Part shown: positions 1 through 8,379 of the stretch, in pieces
Numbering within the stretch: position 1 is the first letter of the stretch
Layout of the letters: every line of letters starts with the position of its first letter
NCBI RefSeq assembly: GCF_900101495.1
Contig: NZ_FMUS01000004.1
Coordinates: 1-64,000 of the forward strand
Direction of reading: 5' to 3'
Source: Alkaliphilus peptidifermentans DSM 18978
GTDB taxonomy: Bacteria > Bacillota > Clostridia > Peptostreptococcales > Natronincolaceae
DNA length: 64,000 nt
Translations under genes and position numbers: made by a program
Notes under the pieces: generated by a model
What the model was told of the DNA's origin: nothing
The model's database searches: none
Seen by the model: only the letters and a program-made list of their open reading frames with translations

Positions 1-284
1 CGTCCATGAGACCTCCCCAGGTAAGAACGCAATCTTTCCTTCCATCTATCTGCTACATCTACACCTTATGCTTCCGGATAGTTTAGGGCTTTGGTTTGTG
101 TGGCAACCTTACCCAGCATATGTGTGCCTTATATGTAGTTTCTATTCGTCAGACCAGAAGTTTGCCGTCGGCTTCCTTCAGATTCCACCTCACGGTGGAC
201 ACCCTTGCCTTAAGCTATGCGCTTGGCACTATCAACCCGCGCTAGGGACTTTCACCCATTAGATTGCGCCCATGCTGGGCGCAC
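1..284 (-). mobile_element. Group IIC intron, 5' part (domain I), truncated by window edge
   Basis: Read on the minus strand the segment begins GTGCGCCCAGCATGGGCGC at 284 and continues with the conserved domain I blocks of group IIC introns (GGGTGAAAGTCCC, CAAGGGTGTCC, GGAATCTGAAGGAAGC, CGGCAAAC, GGTCTGA, TTCTTACCTGGGGAGGTC). These closely resemble the Oceanobacillus iheyensis IIC intron as I remember it. The intron starts three bases beyond the T-run of a perfect terminator hairpin, the preferred insertion site of this class. The reverse transcriptase ORF and domains V/VI would lie beyond the left edge, so mobility cannot be judged. The short plus-strand ORF at 68-262 is a by-product of the ribozyme sequence. 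Confidence 0.9.
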
Positions 285-287
285 CAC

Positions 288-316
288 AAAAAAAACAGAC
301 TGATGATATCAGTCTG
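288..316 (-). terminator. Intrinsic terminator used as intron target
   Basis: A perfect 9-bp stem (CAGACTGAT / ATCAGTCTG, loop of 3) is followed on the minus strand by eight T residues. It probably ends the transcript of the small gene at 459-680 and is the 5' exon of the intron. Confidence 0.85.
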
Positions 317-458
317 CTCAAGTTAGTTTTTCATTATTCTTAGTATTTATGGATAAATATTTGCTTAAGAATTGCCAGATGTCTTAACAATAATATAGTT
401 TTATCAATTATAGTTTACATAACGATATTACGCAAACCACACTCTGCTTTGTTTTAAT

Positions 459-680
459 TTATCTCTCATTTCCACGCTTAAAATTCCCTGTTACTTTAGC
501 CATAATCAACTGAGCTTCCAATTCATTTGCATTAGATATTCTTTGCAAAAATTTCTCACTATCTGCACCTTTTAATATCATAATTTGTTTTCCATGCCAA
601 TAAATAAATACTTTGTTGGCTTTAGCTACTGAATAGGAAAAAATTTCTTTAGATAGTCTATTATTTTTTGCTTGTTTCAA
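459..680 (-). CDS. Small hypothetical protein (73 aa)
   Basis: This is a 73-residue basic protein with no signal peptide or membrane segment and no family I can name. The start is a TTG codon, supported by TAGGAGGA eight bases upstream. The core KANKVFIYWHGKQIMILKG looks like a beta-hairpin, followed by a helical stretch ending in a basic tail. It is followed about 140 bases later by the terminator that carries the group II intron. The next gene upstream (712-1284) lies 31 bases away, so the two may be co-transcribed. Coding potential rests on the ribosome site and plausible composition. Confidence 0.6.
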   Translation of the reverse strand: MKQAKNNRLSKEIFSYSVAKANKVFIYWHGKQIMILKGADSEKFLQRISNANELEAQLIMAKVTGNFKRGNER

Positions 681-711
681 CTATATATCCTCCTACTGGT
701 TGATCTAAATT

Positions 712-1284
712 TTACATCACTTCTACATTTAAGAAGTCTACCAATTTTTCTTTTTCTATTAGCCATTCTCTAAACTCTTCAATAGTTTGCTTGTTTTCAT
801 ATTGTAAAACTTCTTCCTCACTAAAAATTTCCAGCATTGAACTGGTTAGACCCTTGTTTATATTATCTTTTAGATAGATTTTATAGGTGGAACTATTAAT
901 AGAAAACTCAATAATGCTATAAATCTTAACATTATCCTCCATAAGTACTACTAATAGCATATTACCCTTATAAGTAACTATCTTAAATAATTGTTTATCA
1001 TTACTATCAAACCAATTATTTAAATAGGGTTTGATTTTTTCATCTAAGGTAGCCTCATCTTTAACAATCAATTCTTTGTCACGCCAATCGATATCGACTA
1101 ATTGACTATTTTCACCTTCATTGCCACAGGATTTACACCTATATTTACGAGGGAAAATAAATGGAATCCAACAAAAGAATATGCCAAATGGCAAAAATAG
1201 TATAACAATACAAAAGATTACTCGTATAGCTGTCGATGAGGTTTCTTCTATTACATCACTCTTGCAATCAGGACAAACTTTCAT
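712..1284 (-). CDS. Zinc-ribbon membrane protein, hypothetical
   Basis: The 190-residue protein has an N-terminal split zinc ribbon: C4-x2-C7 and C50-x2-C53. The two cysteine pairs are separated by one hydrophobic segment (about residues 20-45) that looks transmembrane or hairpin-like. The remaining ~135 residues are soluble and mixed alpha/beta, without motifs I recognise. The reading frame is open to a TTG at 1320, but AAAGGGG nine bases before the ATG at 1284 favours the shorter start MKVCPDC. Function unknown. Zinc-ribbon plus membrane-segment proteins of this kind are common, poorly described Firmicute proteins. Confidence 0.65.
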   Translation of the reverse strand: MKVCPDCKSDVIEETSSTAIRVIFCIVILFLPFGIFFCWIPFIFPRKYRCKSCGNEGENSQLVDIDWRDKELIVKDEATLDEKIKPYLNNWFDSNDKQLFKIVTYKGNMLLVVLMEDNVKIYSIIEFSINSSTYKIYLKDNINKGLTSSMLEIFSEEEVLQYENKQTIEEFREWLIEKEKLVDFLNVEVM

Positions 1285-1401
1285 TTGCATCATCCCCTTT
1301 AATAGGTAATTTAAAGACAAAAATTAAATAATTAGTAAAAATACTATTAGATACCGATTCATTTGCTTATCTATAAATTTTAACTAAAATAGTTACCGCT
1401 A

Positions 1402-2148
1402 TTATTCAGGATTAATCATCAATTCTTCTGCCGTACAAAATCCATTATCAATGGCTTTTTGTCGTAGTACAAGATATAATTCAGCGAAGGTTGAATTTTC
1501 ATAGGGCATAACAAAAATCATTCCTATAATCAAAAGTAAGGCACCCAAAATATACCAACCGATGAAGGATAGATCCAGTACAAACATGTCAAATTTTTCT
1601 CCATCAGTCATCTTATTGCTAAGCTCTATAGCTCTTTTGGCACCAATGCCTGGATTATCTGCTAAAATATAGGGTACCATTCTATAAGCATATGACTTTA
1701 TAATACCAGGAATTATTAGTAAAAGGGTCCATAGAAATAGGAAAACCCCTTTTAACAACATTGTCTTAACTATATCTAAATATCTAGACTTTCCGAATGA
1801 ATAGCCTAAATAATTCATATTAACATCTTTCTCTGCAGCTCTAACAAAATAACGGCGTCCTCCAACTTCAAGAGGATATCCTAAAAAAACTCTAAAGGCC
1901 ATAGCAAAAAGAATAATTATTGCTACAATAACTAAAATTGATATTAAATATGCTGGTGAAATGTTATTATTAATATTATTAAATGGAGGAGTATTACTAC
2001 TGTTGAGATTTAACCTGGAATTAGAAAAATTGACACCTCCTCCTCTCCCACCTACGATTGCAATTATGATGCTTACCAGTAAAGCTTTCCAGTAAGAAGC
2101 TCTTAAAACCCCTTTAGCCCTAGTTTTCAATTCAGCTCTTGTCCACAT
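1402..2148 (-). CDS. DUF975 family integral membrane protein
   Basis: The 248-residue protein opens with MWTRAELKTRAKGVLR, the typical start of DUF975 proteins. It then has hydrophobic segments near residues 20-35, 70-90, 130-150 and 190-220. An Asn-rich loop (about residues 40-65) sits on the non-cytoplasmic side of the first segment. The start is well supported by ATAAGGAGG seven bases upstream. The family has no established biochemical role. It stands alone between the zinc-ribbon gene and a 455-bp spacer shared with the divergent chemoreceptor gene. Confidence 0.8.
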   Translation of the reverse strand: MWTRAELKTRAKGVLRASYWKALLVSIIIAIVGGRGGGVNFSNSRLNLNSSNTPPFNNINNNISPAYLISILVIVAIIILFAMAFRVFLGYPLEVGGRRYFVRAAEKDVNMNYLGYSFGKSRYLDIVKTMLLKGVFLFLWTLLLIIPGIIKSYAYRMVPYILADNPGIGAKRAIELSNKMTDGEKFDMFVLDLSFIGWYILGALLLIIGMIFVMPYENSTFAELYLVLRQKAIDNGFCTAEELMINPE

Positions 2149-2468
2149 ATATATGCCTCCTTATATTTTTTCTCTCTGTTATATTAATTATAGTAGATAA
2201 TCACTTAACAAATGATATCCATCCTATAATACTATTCAAATATTATTCTATTATATAATTTTTAAAATGTCCCATAAAATTGATATAAAGATATCTGTCT
2301 ATATTAATAGACAATATATATTTATATTTTGTTCCTATTTTATTATAAAGGATATAGGTTCCCTTGTTCATTATATGAAATACTGCATACGAAAATCCAC
2401 AATGTGAACTTTGAAATAGTCCAATAGACCTATATTTATCGACAAATAGTTATAGTTTTATGTAAATA

Positions 2469-2498
2469 TTGACATAAAATACATATTAATCATATAAT
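2469..2498 (+). promoter_or_regulatory. Sigma-A promoter of the chemoreceptor gene
   Basis: TTGACA at 2469-2474 and TATAAT at 2493-2498 are separated by 18 bases, both perfect matches. The start codon of the chemoreceptor gene is 105 bases downstream. The rest of the 2149-2603 spacer is very AT-rich and shows no other feature I can support. Confidence 0.75.
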
Positions 2499-2603
2499 TC
2501 ATATGTATGTGAATGTTATTTTAATATTTTGAAAATAGCCAGTATACTTCTTTAGTATATGTCTAAACAGTTACATACAAATAAATACTTCGGAGGTATA
2601 TAA

Positions 2604-4271
2604 ATGACAAGAAAAAAAAGCGCTTTATCAGCATTAGCAATACTTATATTATGTATTCTACTATCTGTAATGGTTATTTCTCTCTTTAATATTGAAGGTG
2701 CTGTAAATAGATTGATTTTACCAGTAATATTATTTGTACTGTCATATACTGCTATATATATTAATACCTTAACCAACCGAACCACTGCCCATCATATTAA
2801 CAAACAACTGGACATCTTAGCAGGAGGTAATTTCTTTAAAACAATTTCTACAGATAATAAAAATAGTTTTTGGGGTATAGAGGATAAAATAAATTCTGTT
2901 CTTTATCAGGTTAGAAAGCTTATTGCAAGAACTAGTCGAAGTACTGAAACTACCAATAATATGGCTGATGAATTATATCGTCAAATGGAGGATATTAATA
3001 TTAATATTGAAAATATCTACTCCTCTGTTAATAAAAGTTTGCATGATATTACCCAACAGTTCAGTATTGCTCAATCAGTTTTATCGAAGATGGAGGAATT
3101 ATCTTCTGAATCTGAAAATACAAGCTATGAATTACACCAGTTTAAAGATATACATAATGAACTGAAGAAACAGGTAGATGCCAGTAGAAAAAATATGGAC
3201 TCATTTGTTACACAAGTAGTTTCTATTAATCAGCAAGAAGATGAAAAGATCAAGAAGTTTAATCAATTAACTGAACAAGCCAGTAGTATCCATCAAATAG
3301 TTGATAGAGTAGTGAATATAGCTACCCAAACTAATTTATTGGCACTAAATGCAGCCATAGAAGCTGCTCGAGCTGGTGAAGCTGGAAAGGGCTTTGCAGT
3401 TGTAGCCGATGAAATAAGAAAGCTAGCAATACAATCCTCCGAGGCGAGTGAAGAGATTAGAGATGTATTGCAGGTTATAATTGAAAATATAAATACTGCT
3501 TCAACCTTTGCATATGGTTCTAAAGAAAATATGTCACTAATACAAGCGGATATTGAAAAGACATCACAGGATATTGATGGTATCTCCACTGTTTTTAATA
3601 AAATAGATAAACTGATATCAAATATAACTACTATAGTTCAGCTACAAAGCGCTGCAGCTAAGGAAGTGGCTGTTTCTACTGAAAGCTTAACAAATATTTT
3701 ATCAAACTCTTCTGACATAGCCGAAAATAATCAAAATTGTATAAAAGAGATTAAAGCAAAGGCTGGTTTTTTAATAAATAGTACAGAAACTTTAAAGAAT
3801 GAATCCTCAACACTGAACAATATATTAGCTGAATTAGTACGAGAAGGACAAAATGTATCTGATGAGATAAAGGTAGAAATACATAGTAGTATGGATGAGC
3901 TGAAGAAATTAGCTAAGAATAAAGAGGTTTTGTCAATGAATCAAGTAAAAATAGAAGACTACTTATCAAAATATATAGAAACCAATAAAGGAAAGTTCAG
4001 CTTAATATATGTTTTAAATAGAGATGGAATTCAAATAATTAATGATATTTGGAGTAGTAAAGAGGATGCTGAAAGATATCAGTCTTCTTTGGGGGTATCC
4101 TATAAAGAGCGGGACTATTTTGAAAAAACCAGAAATGGTAACGACTATATATCTAAGTTAAATATTAGCTCTCAAACATATAATATGGTAATTTCCTTAT
4201 GTACACCTATATTTAATGATGACAGAGAATTTATAGGCGTTATGTGCGCCAGTAGTAGAATTGAACAATAA
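2604..4271 (+). CDS. Methyl-accepting chemotaxis protein with C-terminal sensor domain
   Basis: The 555-residue protein has two closely spaced transmembrane segments (about 8-30 and 36-56) with almost no extracellular loop. A HAMP-like linker follows, then a long coiled-coil signalling domain with the hallmark [20 protein letters not shown] and [12 protein letters not shown] hairpin tip (around residues 245-280). After the signalling domain comes a compact ~120-residue domain (about 430-555) with Cache/PDC-like features: [20 protein letters not shown] and VISLCTPIF. This places the probable ligand sensor in the cytoplasm behind the kinase-control domain, not outside the membrane. The start ATG follows CGGAGG by seven bases. 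The gene is single, with its own promoter and terminator. Confidence 0.9.
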   Translation: MTRKKSALSALAILILCILLSVMVISLFNIEGAVNRLILPVILFVLSYTAIYINTLTNRTTAHHINKQLDILAGGNFFKTISTDNKNSFWGIEDKINSVLYQVRKLIARTSRSTETTNNMADELYRQMEDININIENIYSSVNKSLHDITQQFSIAQSVLSKMEELSSESENTSYELHQFKDIHNELKKQVDASRKNMDSFVTQVVSINQQEDEKIKKFNQLTEQASSIHQIVDRVVNIATQTNLLALNAAIEAARAGEAGKGFAVVADEIRKLAIQSSEASEEIRDVLQVIIENINTASTFAYGSKENMSLIQADIEKTSQDIDGISTVFNKIDKLISNITTIVQLQSAAAKEVAVSTESLTNILSNSSDIAENNQNCIKEIKAKAGFLINSTETLKNESSTLNNILAELVREGQNVSDEIKVEIHSSMDELKKLAKNKEVLSMNQVKIEDYLSKYIETNKGKFSLIYVLNRDGIQIINDIWSSKEDAERYQSSLGVSYKERDYFEKTRNGNDYISKLNISSQTYNMVISLCTPIFNDDREFIGVMCASSRIEQ

Positions 4272-4275
4272 ATCA

Positions 4276-4306
4276 AAGGCTATTGATCTTCAATAGCCTA
4301 TTTTCA
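4276..4306 (+). terminator. Intrinsic terminator, probably bidirectional
   Basis: A perfect 10-bp stem AGGCTATTGA / TCAATAGCCT with a 3-base loop is followed by ATTTTC. It lies between the convergent chemoreceptor and hydrolase genes and can serve both. Confidence 0.75.
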
Positions 4307-4313
4307 TCATTCT

Positions 4314-5018
4314 TTAATCTAACTTACACTCTATTAGGCTACTTATAAAGCCTTTAATATCATTCGTTAAAACCATTCCATGGCCAGTACATAAATAGTC
4401 TATATCTAAACTATAGATGCTTTTCAACCCAATGAAATACTCATCCAGCTTATACTTTTTATATGAATTCTCCTCTGTAACTATATTCTTAACAAATTGG
4501 TAAGCTTTATGGCGAGTTTCAATCCATTCTCCTACCATCCCTTTACTATCAACAACTTCACCGAAAAAACAGTGAAAGTCTCCTAAAAATAATACTTTGT
4601 ATTTTGGTGAGTATAAGACTATAGAGCCTTCTGTATGATGCTTCATTGTTATGTAATATAATCCTTCTATTTTACCCGAGTCTGATAATAATGGTATAAA
4701 TCCCTTTTGTAGTTCTGAATCAAGTAAATCAAGGTCATCTTTATGAATTATTTTTTTTGCATTTTTAAATAACCTACATCCTCCAACATGATCAAGATGT
4801 CCATGGGTTGCAATAATAAGTATTATATCTTCCTCAGATTTACCAATTTTATATAATGCCTTAATAATAAAATCCACATGCTCTTCTTTTCCACAGTCTA
4901 CTAATATAATCCCTTCGTCTTGTAGAATCATATAGCAATTATTAAATGAGTTCCAGGTGTTATCCCATACTGCAATAACATAAATATTATCTATTATTTT
5001 TTCAAATTTCCATTCTAT
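4314..5018 (-). CDS. Metallo-beta-lactamase-fold hydrolase, apparent ATA start
   Basis: The metal-binding motif THGHLDH is present, with downstream GDFH and CTGHG histidines, so a dinuclear zinc hydrolase of the glyoxalase II/lactonase type is likely. Substrate unknown. The first ATG in frame is at 4931, but coding clearly continues upstream (IEWKFEKIIDNIYVIAVWDN) and supplies the family's first beta-strands. The extended frame begins with ATA at 5018, six bases after a strong GAGGAGG. No ATG, GTG or TTG is available there; the nearby ATG is out of frame and stops after three codons. The likely history is an ATG-to-ATA change. Either the gene uses a rare start or expression is reduced. Length with this start is 234 residues. 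Confidence 0.8.
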   Translation of the reverse strand: MEWKFEKIIDNIYVIAVWDNTWNSFNNCYMILQDEGIILVDCGKEEHVDFIIKALYKIGKSEEDIILIIATHGHLDHVGGCRLFKNAKKIIHKDDLDLLDSELQKGFIPLLSDSGKIEGLYYITMKHHTEGSIVLYSPKYKVLFLGDFHCFFGEVVDSKGMVGEWIETRHKAYQFVKNIVTEENSYKKYKLDEYFIGLKSIYSLDIDYLCTGHGMVLTNDIKGFISSLIECKLD

Positions 5019-5120
5019 GATTAACCTCCTCTGAAAGGAAAACTATAGTTACCTTACCTGATGCATTATCACTATTAAAACATTTCGACGTTATTGTGAA
5101 ACAGGCATGTTATCTCGAAA

Positions 5121-5156
5121 TTAAAAGGGACAGCTCTTTTGATACAGTCCCTTTAA
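5121..5156 (-). terminator. Terminator-like hairpin
   Basis: An 8-bp stem AAAGGGAC / GTCCCTTT with a 15-base loop is followed on the minus strand by TTTTAATTT. It lies downstream of the tiny ORF at 5203-5295. Confidence 0.5.
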
Positions 5157-5202
5157 AATGTTATTATTTCATTCCAGAATAGAATTACTGCTGTAATAAT
5201 TA

Positions 5203-5295
5203 TTAAGCAAATAATAAAAGAAGTATAAGTATTAACGCTAATACTAAATATTTATGTTTAATTCTCATTAAGTTTATAGTTTTACAATTAATCAT
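5203..5295 (-). CDS. Possible 30-residue hydrophobic peptide
   Basis: A short reading frame of 30 codons starts at an ATG six bases behind GAGGAG and encodes a basic N-terminus (MINCKTINLMRIKHK) followed by a Leu/Ile-rich run of about 15 residues ending in LFA. A terminator-like hairpin follows 50 bases later. It could be a small membrane peptide or toxin-like peptide. Equally, it could be chance in an AT-rich spacer. No family is recognisable. Apart from this ORF and the hairpin, the 5019-5329 spacer shows nothing else. Confidence 0.35.
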   Translation of the reverse strand: MINCKTINLMRIKHKYLVLALILILLLLFA

Positions 5296-5329
5296 GAAAT
5301 CTCCTCAAAGCATTTACTATAATTAATAT

Positions 5330-5887
5330 TTATTGGTCATTAGACTTAATAAAGTGAATTTTTTTTGCCCATTCCTTTGACTTTATTTCAATATCTTTAA
5401 TGAAAGCATCTTTTCCATCACAATAGCCGTCGATGTCATGTTTGAATTTCTCTACCAATTGGTTTTTTAAATCTCCATAGGCAGCTGCATCTTTGGGGTG
5501 TGCTATCATATAGTCTCTAAAATTTAGATGCCTAGTTACTTCAGGATTACCCACTTGATAAATATGAATATGATGGGTTCTATTATATATTCCCTTAAGG
5601 AAAAATCTTCTCCCTTCTAACCCATACTCACCTTTAGCAATGTAACCTTCATTTTCCATCAATTTATTATAGCTATTTATTTTACTAATATCCTTAACCT
5701 CTATTAAAATATCAATCACGGGCTTAGCGCTGATTCCTGGTATTGAAGTACTTCCAACATGGTGAATGTCAATTATCTCTTCACTTAATATGATCTTAAG
5801 TTTACTAGATTCCCTTTCAAAGGCCTCTTTCCACTCTGGGTTATACGGTACAACTTCTATTATTCTTACCTGCTGATTTTCCACCAT
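5330..5887 (-). CDS. GrpB family protein (UPF0157)
   Basis: The protein contains the family signature IIDIHHVGSTSIPGISAKPVIDILIEV and the downstream HHIHIYQVG motif of the GrpB/UPF0157 group. These have a nucleotidyltransferase-like fold, sometimes fused to dephospho-CoA kinase. The biochemical role is not established. The frame is open to 5935, but CTGGAGG eight bases before the ATG at 5887 selects the 185-residue form starting MVENQQ, which matches the usual length of the family. Confidence 0.85.
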   Translation of the reverse strand: MVENQQVRIIEVVPYNPEWKEAFERESSKLKIILSEEIIDIHHVGSTSIPGISAKPVIDILIEVKDISKINSYNKLMENEGYIAKGEYGLEGRRFFLKGIYNRTHHIHIYQVGNPEVTRHLNFRDYMIAHPKDAAAYGDLKNQLVEKFKHDIDGYCDGKDAFIKDIEIKSKEWAKKIHFIKSNDQ

Positions 5888-5968
5888 AAATTCATCCTCC
5901 AGTTTAAAATAGTAATTAGACAGAATTCTTATCAAATGCCATTGTTTATGTCATTAATTAGGTATTAT

Positions 5969-6910
5969 TTAATTAAAAGATGCAACCTCCTGCATATAGA
6001 TTTCATAATATTGGGTAGCCCGTTCTTCATCAAAGGTCTCTATATATTCACCAAATACCCATCCATAGGTTGGAAATTCAGAATCATTGTATCTTATAAA
6101 GTACCAATAATTTTCAATATTATCTACATTTAGCTTCTCTTCAGTTCTTCCTAAAACAGTGAATTTTGCACCTATTAATAAATAATCTAATATAAGATTC
6201 TTTTCAATATCATATTGATATACAAAACCAATTCTATTTGTTTGTGAAGTTTTATCTGGTTGAGTTCTAAACTTCAACCGGGCATTTGTAACAGCCTCCC
6301 ATTCTTCCTTTACTATTGAATGTCCATTAATCTTATAGACCTCTCCAAATGGTGGCTCACTGCCTTGTGCGCCCCAGAAATGAAGTCTATTTTCACCATA
6401 TAGATGATCGGAATACCATAGATTTTCTTTGTTTACTTCAAAACTTAATATCCATTCATCCCCTGTAAAGACTGTTTGCATTATATTCTCTGTTAATGAA
6501 TCTTCATATCCTTCAGAGTATTGTAAATCAAATAATTTCACTTTATTATTATCAAGCAGTTCATATTTACCACCTAGCTCAATTCCACCTTGCAGTGATC
6601 CAATTCTAAACTCATCATCTAAATAGAAAACTAAAACTAAGCCTAGGTTATCTAAATAATCTACTTTACCAGCATTCCATATTGTTGATGCCAGATAGTC
6701 TTTACTTATAGCTTCGACAGATCCTGGATATTGAACTTTCCTCCTTCTCCATGAAGAGAGGTCATTATTCTGCTCTATGTTTTTAGCATAAAGTAAAGGA
6801 TCGCTTAAATCTAAGAAAGTGCTGTTATTTTCATTCGCATTAAGTTTTAAGCTTGAACAGCCAGATGTTACTATAATTAGAACTGATAATATAATTAATA
6901 GTTTTTTCAT
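5969..6910 (-). CDS. Lipoprotein with C-terminal SH3-like domain
   Basis: The N-terminus (MKKLLIILSVLIIVTSGCSS) is a lipoprotein signal peptide with the modified cysteine at residue 18, so the protein should be anchored on the outer face of the membrane. The middle (about 30-190) is a soluble beta-rich region of unknown fold. Residues ~215-300 resemble a bacterial SH3 domain: LKFRTQPDKTSQTNRIGFV, GAKFTVLGRTEE, WYFIRYNDSEFPTYGWVFGEY. Such domains usually bind cell-wall peptides. The start follows CGGAGGTG by five bases. No catalytic residues are evident. It is single-gene in appearance, with no partner nearby. Confidence 0.75.
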   Translation of the reverse strand: MKKLLIILSVLIIVTSGCSSLKLNANENNSTFLDLSDPLLYAKNIEQNNDLSSWRRRKVQYPGSVEAISKDYLASTIWNAGKVDYLDNLGLVLVFYLDDEFRIGSLQGGIELGGKYELLDNNKVKLFDLQYSEGYEDSLTENIMQTVFTGDEWILSFEVNKENLWYSDHLYGENRLHFWGAQGSEPPFGEVYKINGHSIVKEEWEAVTNARLKFRTQPDKTSQTNRIGFVYQYDIEKNLILDYLLIGAKFTVLGRTEEKLNVDNIENYWYFIRYNDSEFPTYGWVFGEYIETFDEERATQYYEIYMQEVASFN

Positions 6911-7010
6911 AAAGACACCTCCGTGTAATTGTGAATTGGGTTTTAAATAGTCTAGTTATATTTTATCATTATTTTAAAACATTTGTAAAAATATAAATAT
7001 ATCAACAAAT

Positions 7011-7592
7011 TTAGTCTAATCGGACAGGCGGATAAGAATTAACTGGATATGAAAAATGGATTGTTTTGAATTTCCATCTACCTCTCTTTTTAATCAAAAG
7101 CATTGATAAACGAATTGGCCAATTATATTCTTCACCCTTATGAGTCTCATACAATGTATCTGAAGCTCCTCTTATTATATCTATTAATTTCAATCTAGAA
7201 GAGGTGTTAGGGGTTTTTAATTTTTCTTCTATTAGTTTTAATCTATAGCTATAATAGCTTTCTGTTTTTATGTTCTCATATAATACTCCTGTAGTAGAAA
7301 CATAGGCTATTTTCCCCTCAATTAAAAACTGAGCTTCATCAATATTAATTCTTAAATCTCCCCAATAAATCCAATGGTTTTTTATTATTCTTGTAGCTTT
7401 TTCAAAACTAGTACACCATTCTTCATCATTAAAACAAATAGCTGAAGTACCAATAATTAAAACATCTTCATTTTCTGTAAATAACTCCTTAACAAAGCCT
7501 TCAACCACATCTGGATTTCTATCTTGATACCCTTTTTGAAATTTTTTTAGGAGTGCAATTAGTTCACCTTTTTCTTTTTTCATTTCTGACAT
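7011..7592 (-). CDS. SnoaL/NTF2-like protein
   Basis: The 193-residue protein has the layout of SnoaL-like (NTF2-fold) proteins: an N-terminal helix pair (LLKKFQKGYQDRNPDVVEGF), a strand with LIIGTSAICFNDEEW, and a C-terminal strand pair (RLSMLLIKKRGRWKFKTIHFSYP). No active-site residues can be named, so it may be an enzyme or a binding protein. The ATG follows AAAGGAGA by eight bases. The following hairpin belongs to the upstream signal peptidase gene, so this gene probably has its own promoter. Confidence 0.6.
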   Translation of the reverse strand: MSEMKKEKGELIALLKKFQKGYQDRNPDVVEGFVKELFTENEDVLIIGTSAICFNDEEWCTSFEKATRIIKNHWIYWGDLRINIDEAQFLIEGKIAYVSTTGVLYENIKTESYYSYRLKLIEEKLKTPNTSSRLKLIDIIRGASDTLYETHKGEEYNWPIRLSMLLIKKRGRWKFKTIHFSYPVNSYPPVRLD

Positions 7593-7714
7593 TGTTCGTA
7601 TCTCCTTTTTCTATACTACCTGAATACTAATATCATTCAGTATTGAATATATTAATAATTCTTTAATCTTCAAGTTTCTCCTTCTAAAATTATAAAATGT
7701 CTATAAAAAGTAAT

Positions 7715-7755
7715 ATTCAAAAGACATCTTCATTTGCTGAAGATGTCTTTTGAAT
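7715..7755 (-). terminator. Strong intrinsic terminator after signal peptidase gene
   Basis: A perfect 18-bp stem (7715-7732 with 7738-7755, loop of 5) is followed on the minus strand by ACTTTTTATAG. It ends the signal peptidase transcript 10 bases after its stop codon. Confidence 0.85.
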
Positions 7756-7765
7756 ATTTATAGAA

Positions 7766-8335
7766 TTAAAATTTTATTAGGAGCTTTCCAATCACATGAT
7801 CATAGGGTACACACCCTATTTGCCTACTATCTTTACTGTTATTTCTATTGTCACCCATAATAAAAATATATCCTTCAGGAATGGTTATTTTCTCTTTTAC
7901 AAAATATCTGGGGTCTTCACTTATATAATCTTCCTCCAGCGCTATTCCATTTCTATATACTACATCTTTATAAAATTCTAATACATCTCCTGGTTTACCG
8001 ATAACTCTTTTAACATGGAATATACGCTCATCAGTATTATCAAAAAACCTACGTGTAAAAATATTACTCTTAAAACTATCAATAATATCGTCTATTAACG
8101 TCCTCTCTCTATCTAATCTGCTATCAATTACAATAATATCACCATAATTCAATTCACTATTGAAGGTACGGGTTAATTTGCTAATTACAATTTTATCTTT
8201 ATCATGTAGAGTTGGCTCCATCGAAGAACCATAAACTAATACCGGCTGGAGAATGAATATGTTTATTGTAATAGCAATAATAAAAGCTATTAACACTTGT
8301 TTTATAAGACTTATAATTTCTTTTATAATTTTCAT
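7766..8335 (-). CDS. lepB: Signal peptidase I
   Basis: The 189-residue type I signal peptidase has one N-terminal membrane anchor (about residues 10-33). The catalytic serine is in GSSMEPT (Ser38) and the general-base lysine in FHVKRVIG (Lys109). The conserved box MGDNRNNSKDSR follows near the C-terminus. It removes signal peptides on the outer face of the membrane. Length and single anchor are typical of Firmicute SipS-type enzymes. The insertion between the substrate-binding strand and the lysine box (about residues 72-104) is a little longer than I expect. The ATG follows AAGAGGT. Gene duplicates of this family are common, so this need not be the only copy. Confidence 0.92.
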   Translation of the reverse strand: MKIIKEIISLIKQVLIAFIIAITINIFILQPVLVYGSSMEPTLHDKDKIVISKLTRTFNSELNYGDIIVIDSRLDRERTLIDDIIDSFKSNIFTRRFFDNTDERIFHVKRVIGKPGDVLEFYKDVVYRNGIALEEDYISEDPRYFVKEKITIPEGYIFIMGDNRNNSKDSRQIGCVPYDHVIGKLLIKF

Positions 8336-8379
8336 TATTTTATACCTCTTAATTTATATTTCGTTAAATTTCATTAAAT

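Noticed and set aside
68-262. 64-residue plus-strand ORF
   Set aside because: It lies wholly inside the antisense of conserved group II intron domain I; such ORFs are a known annotation artefact of these ribozymes.
2552-2785. 77-residue minus-strand ORF overlapping the chemoreceptor start
   Set aside because: It is antisense to the receptor's membrane segments, and it has no ribosome site or recognisable protein features.
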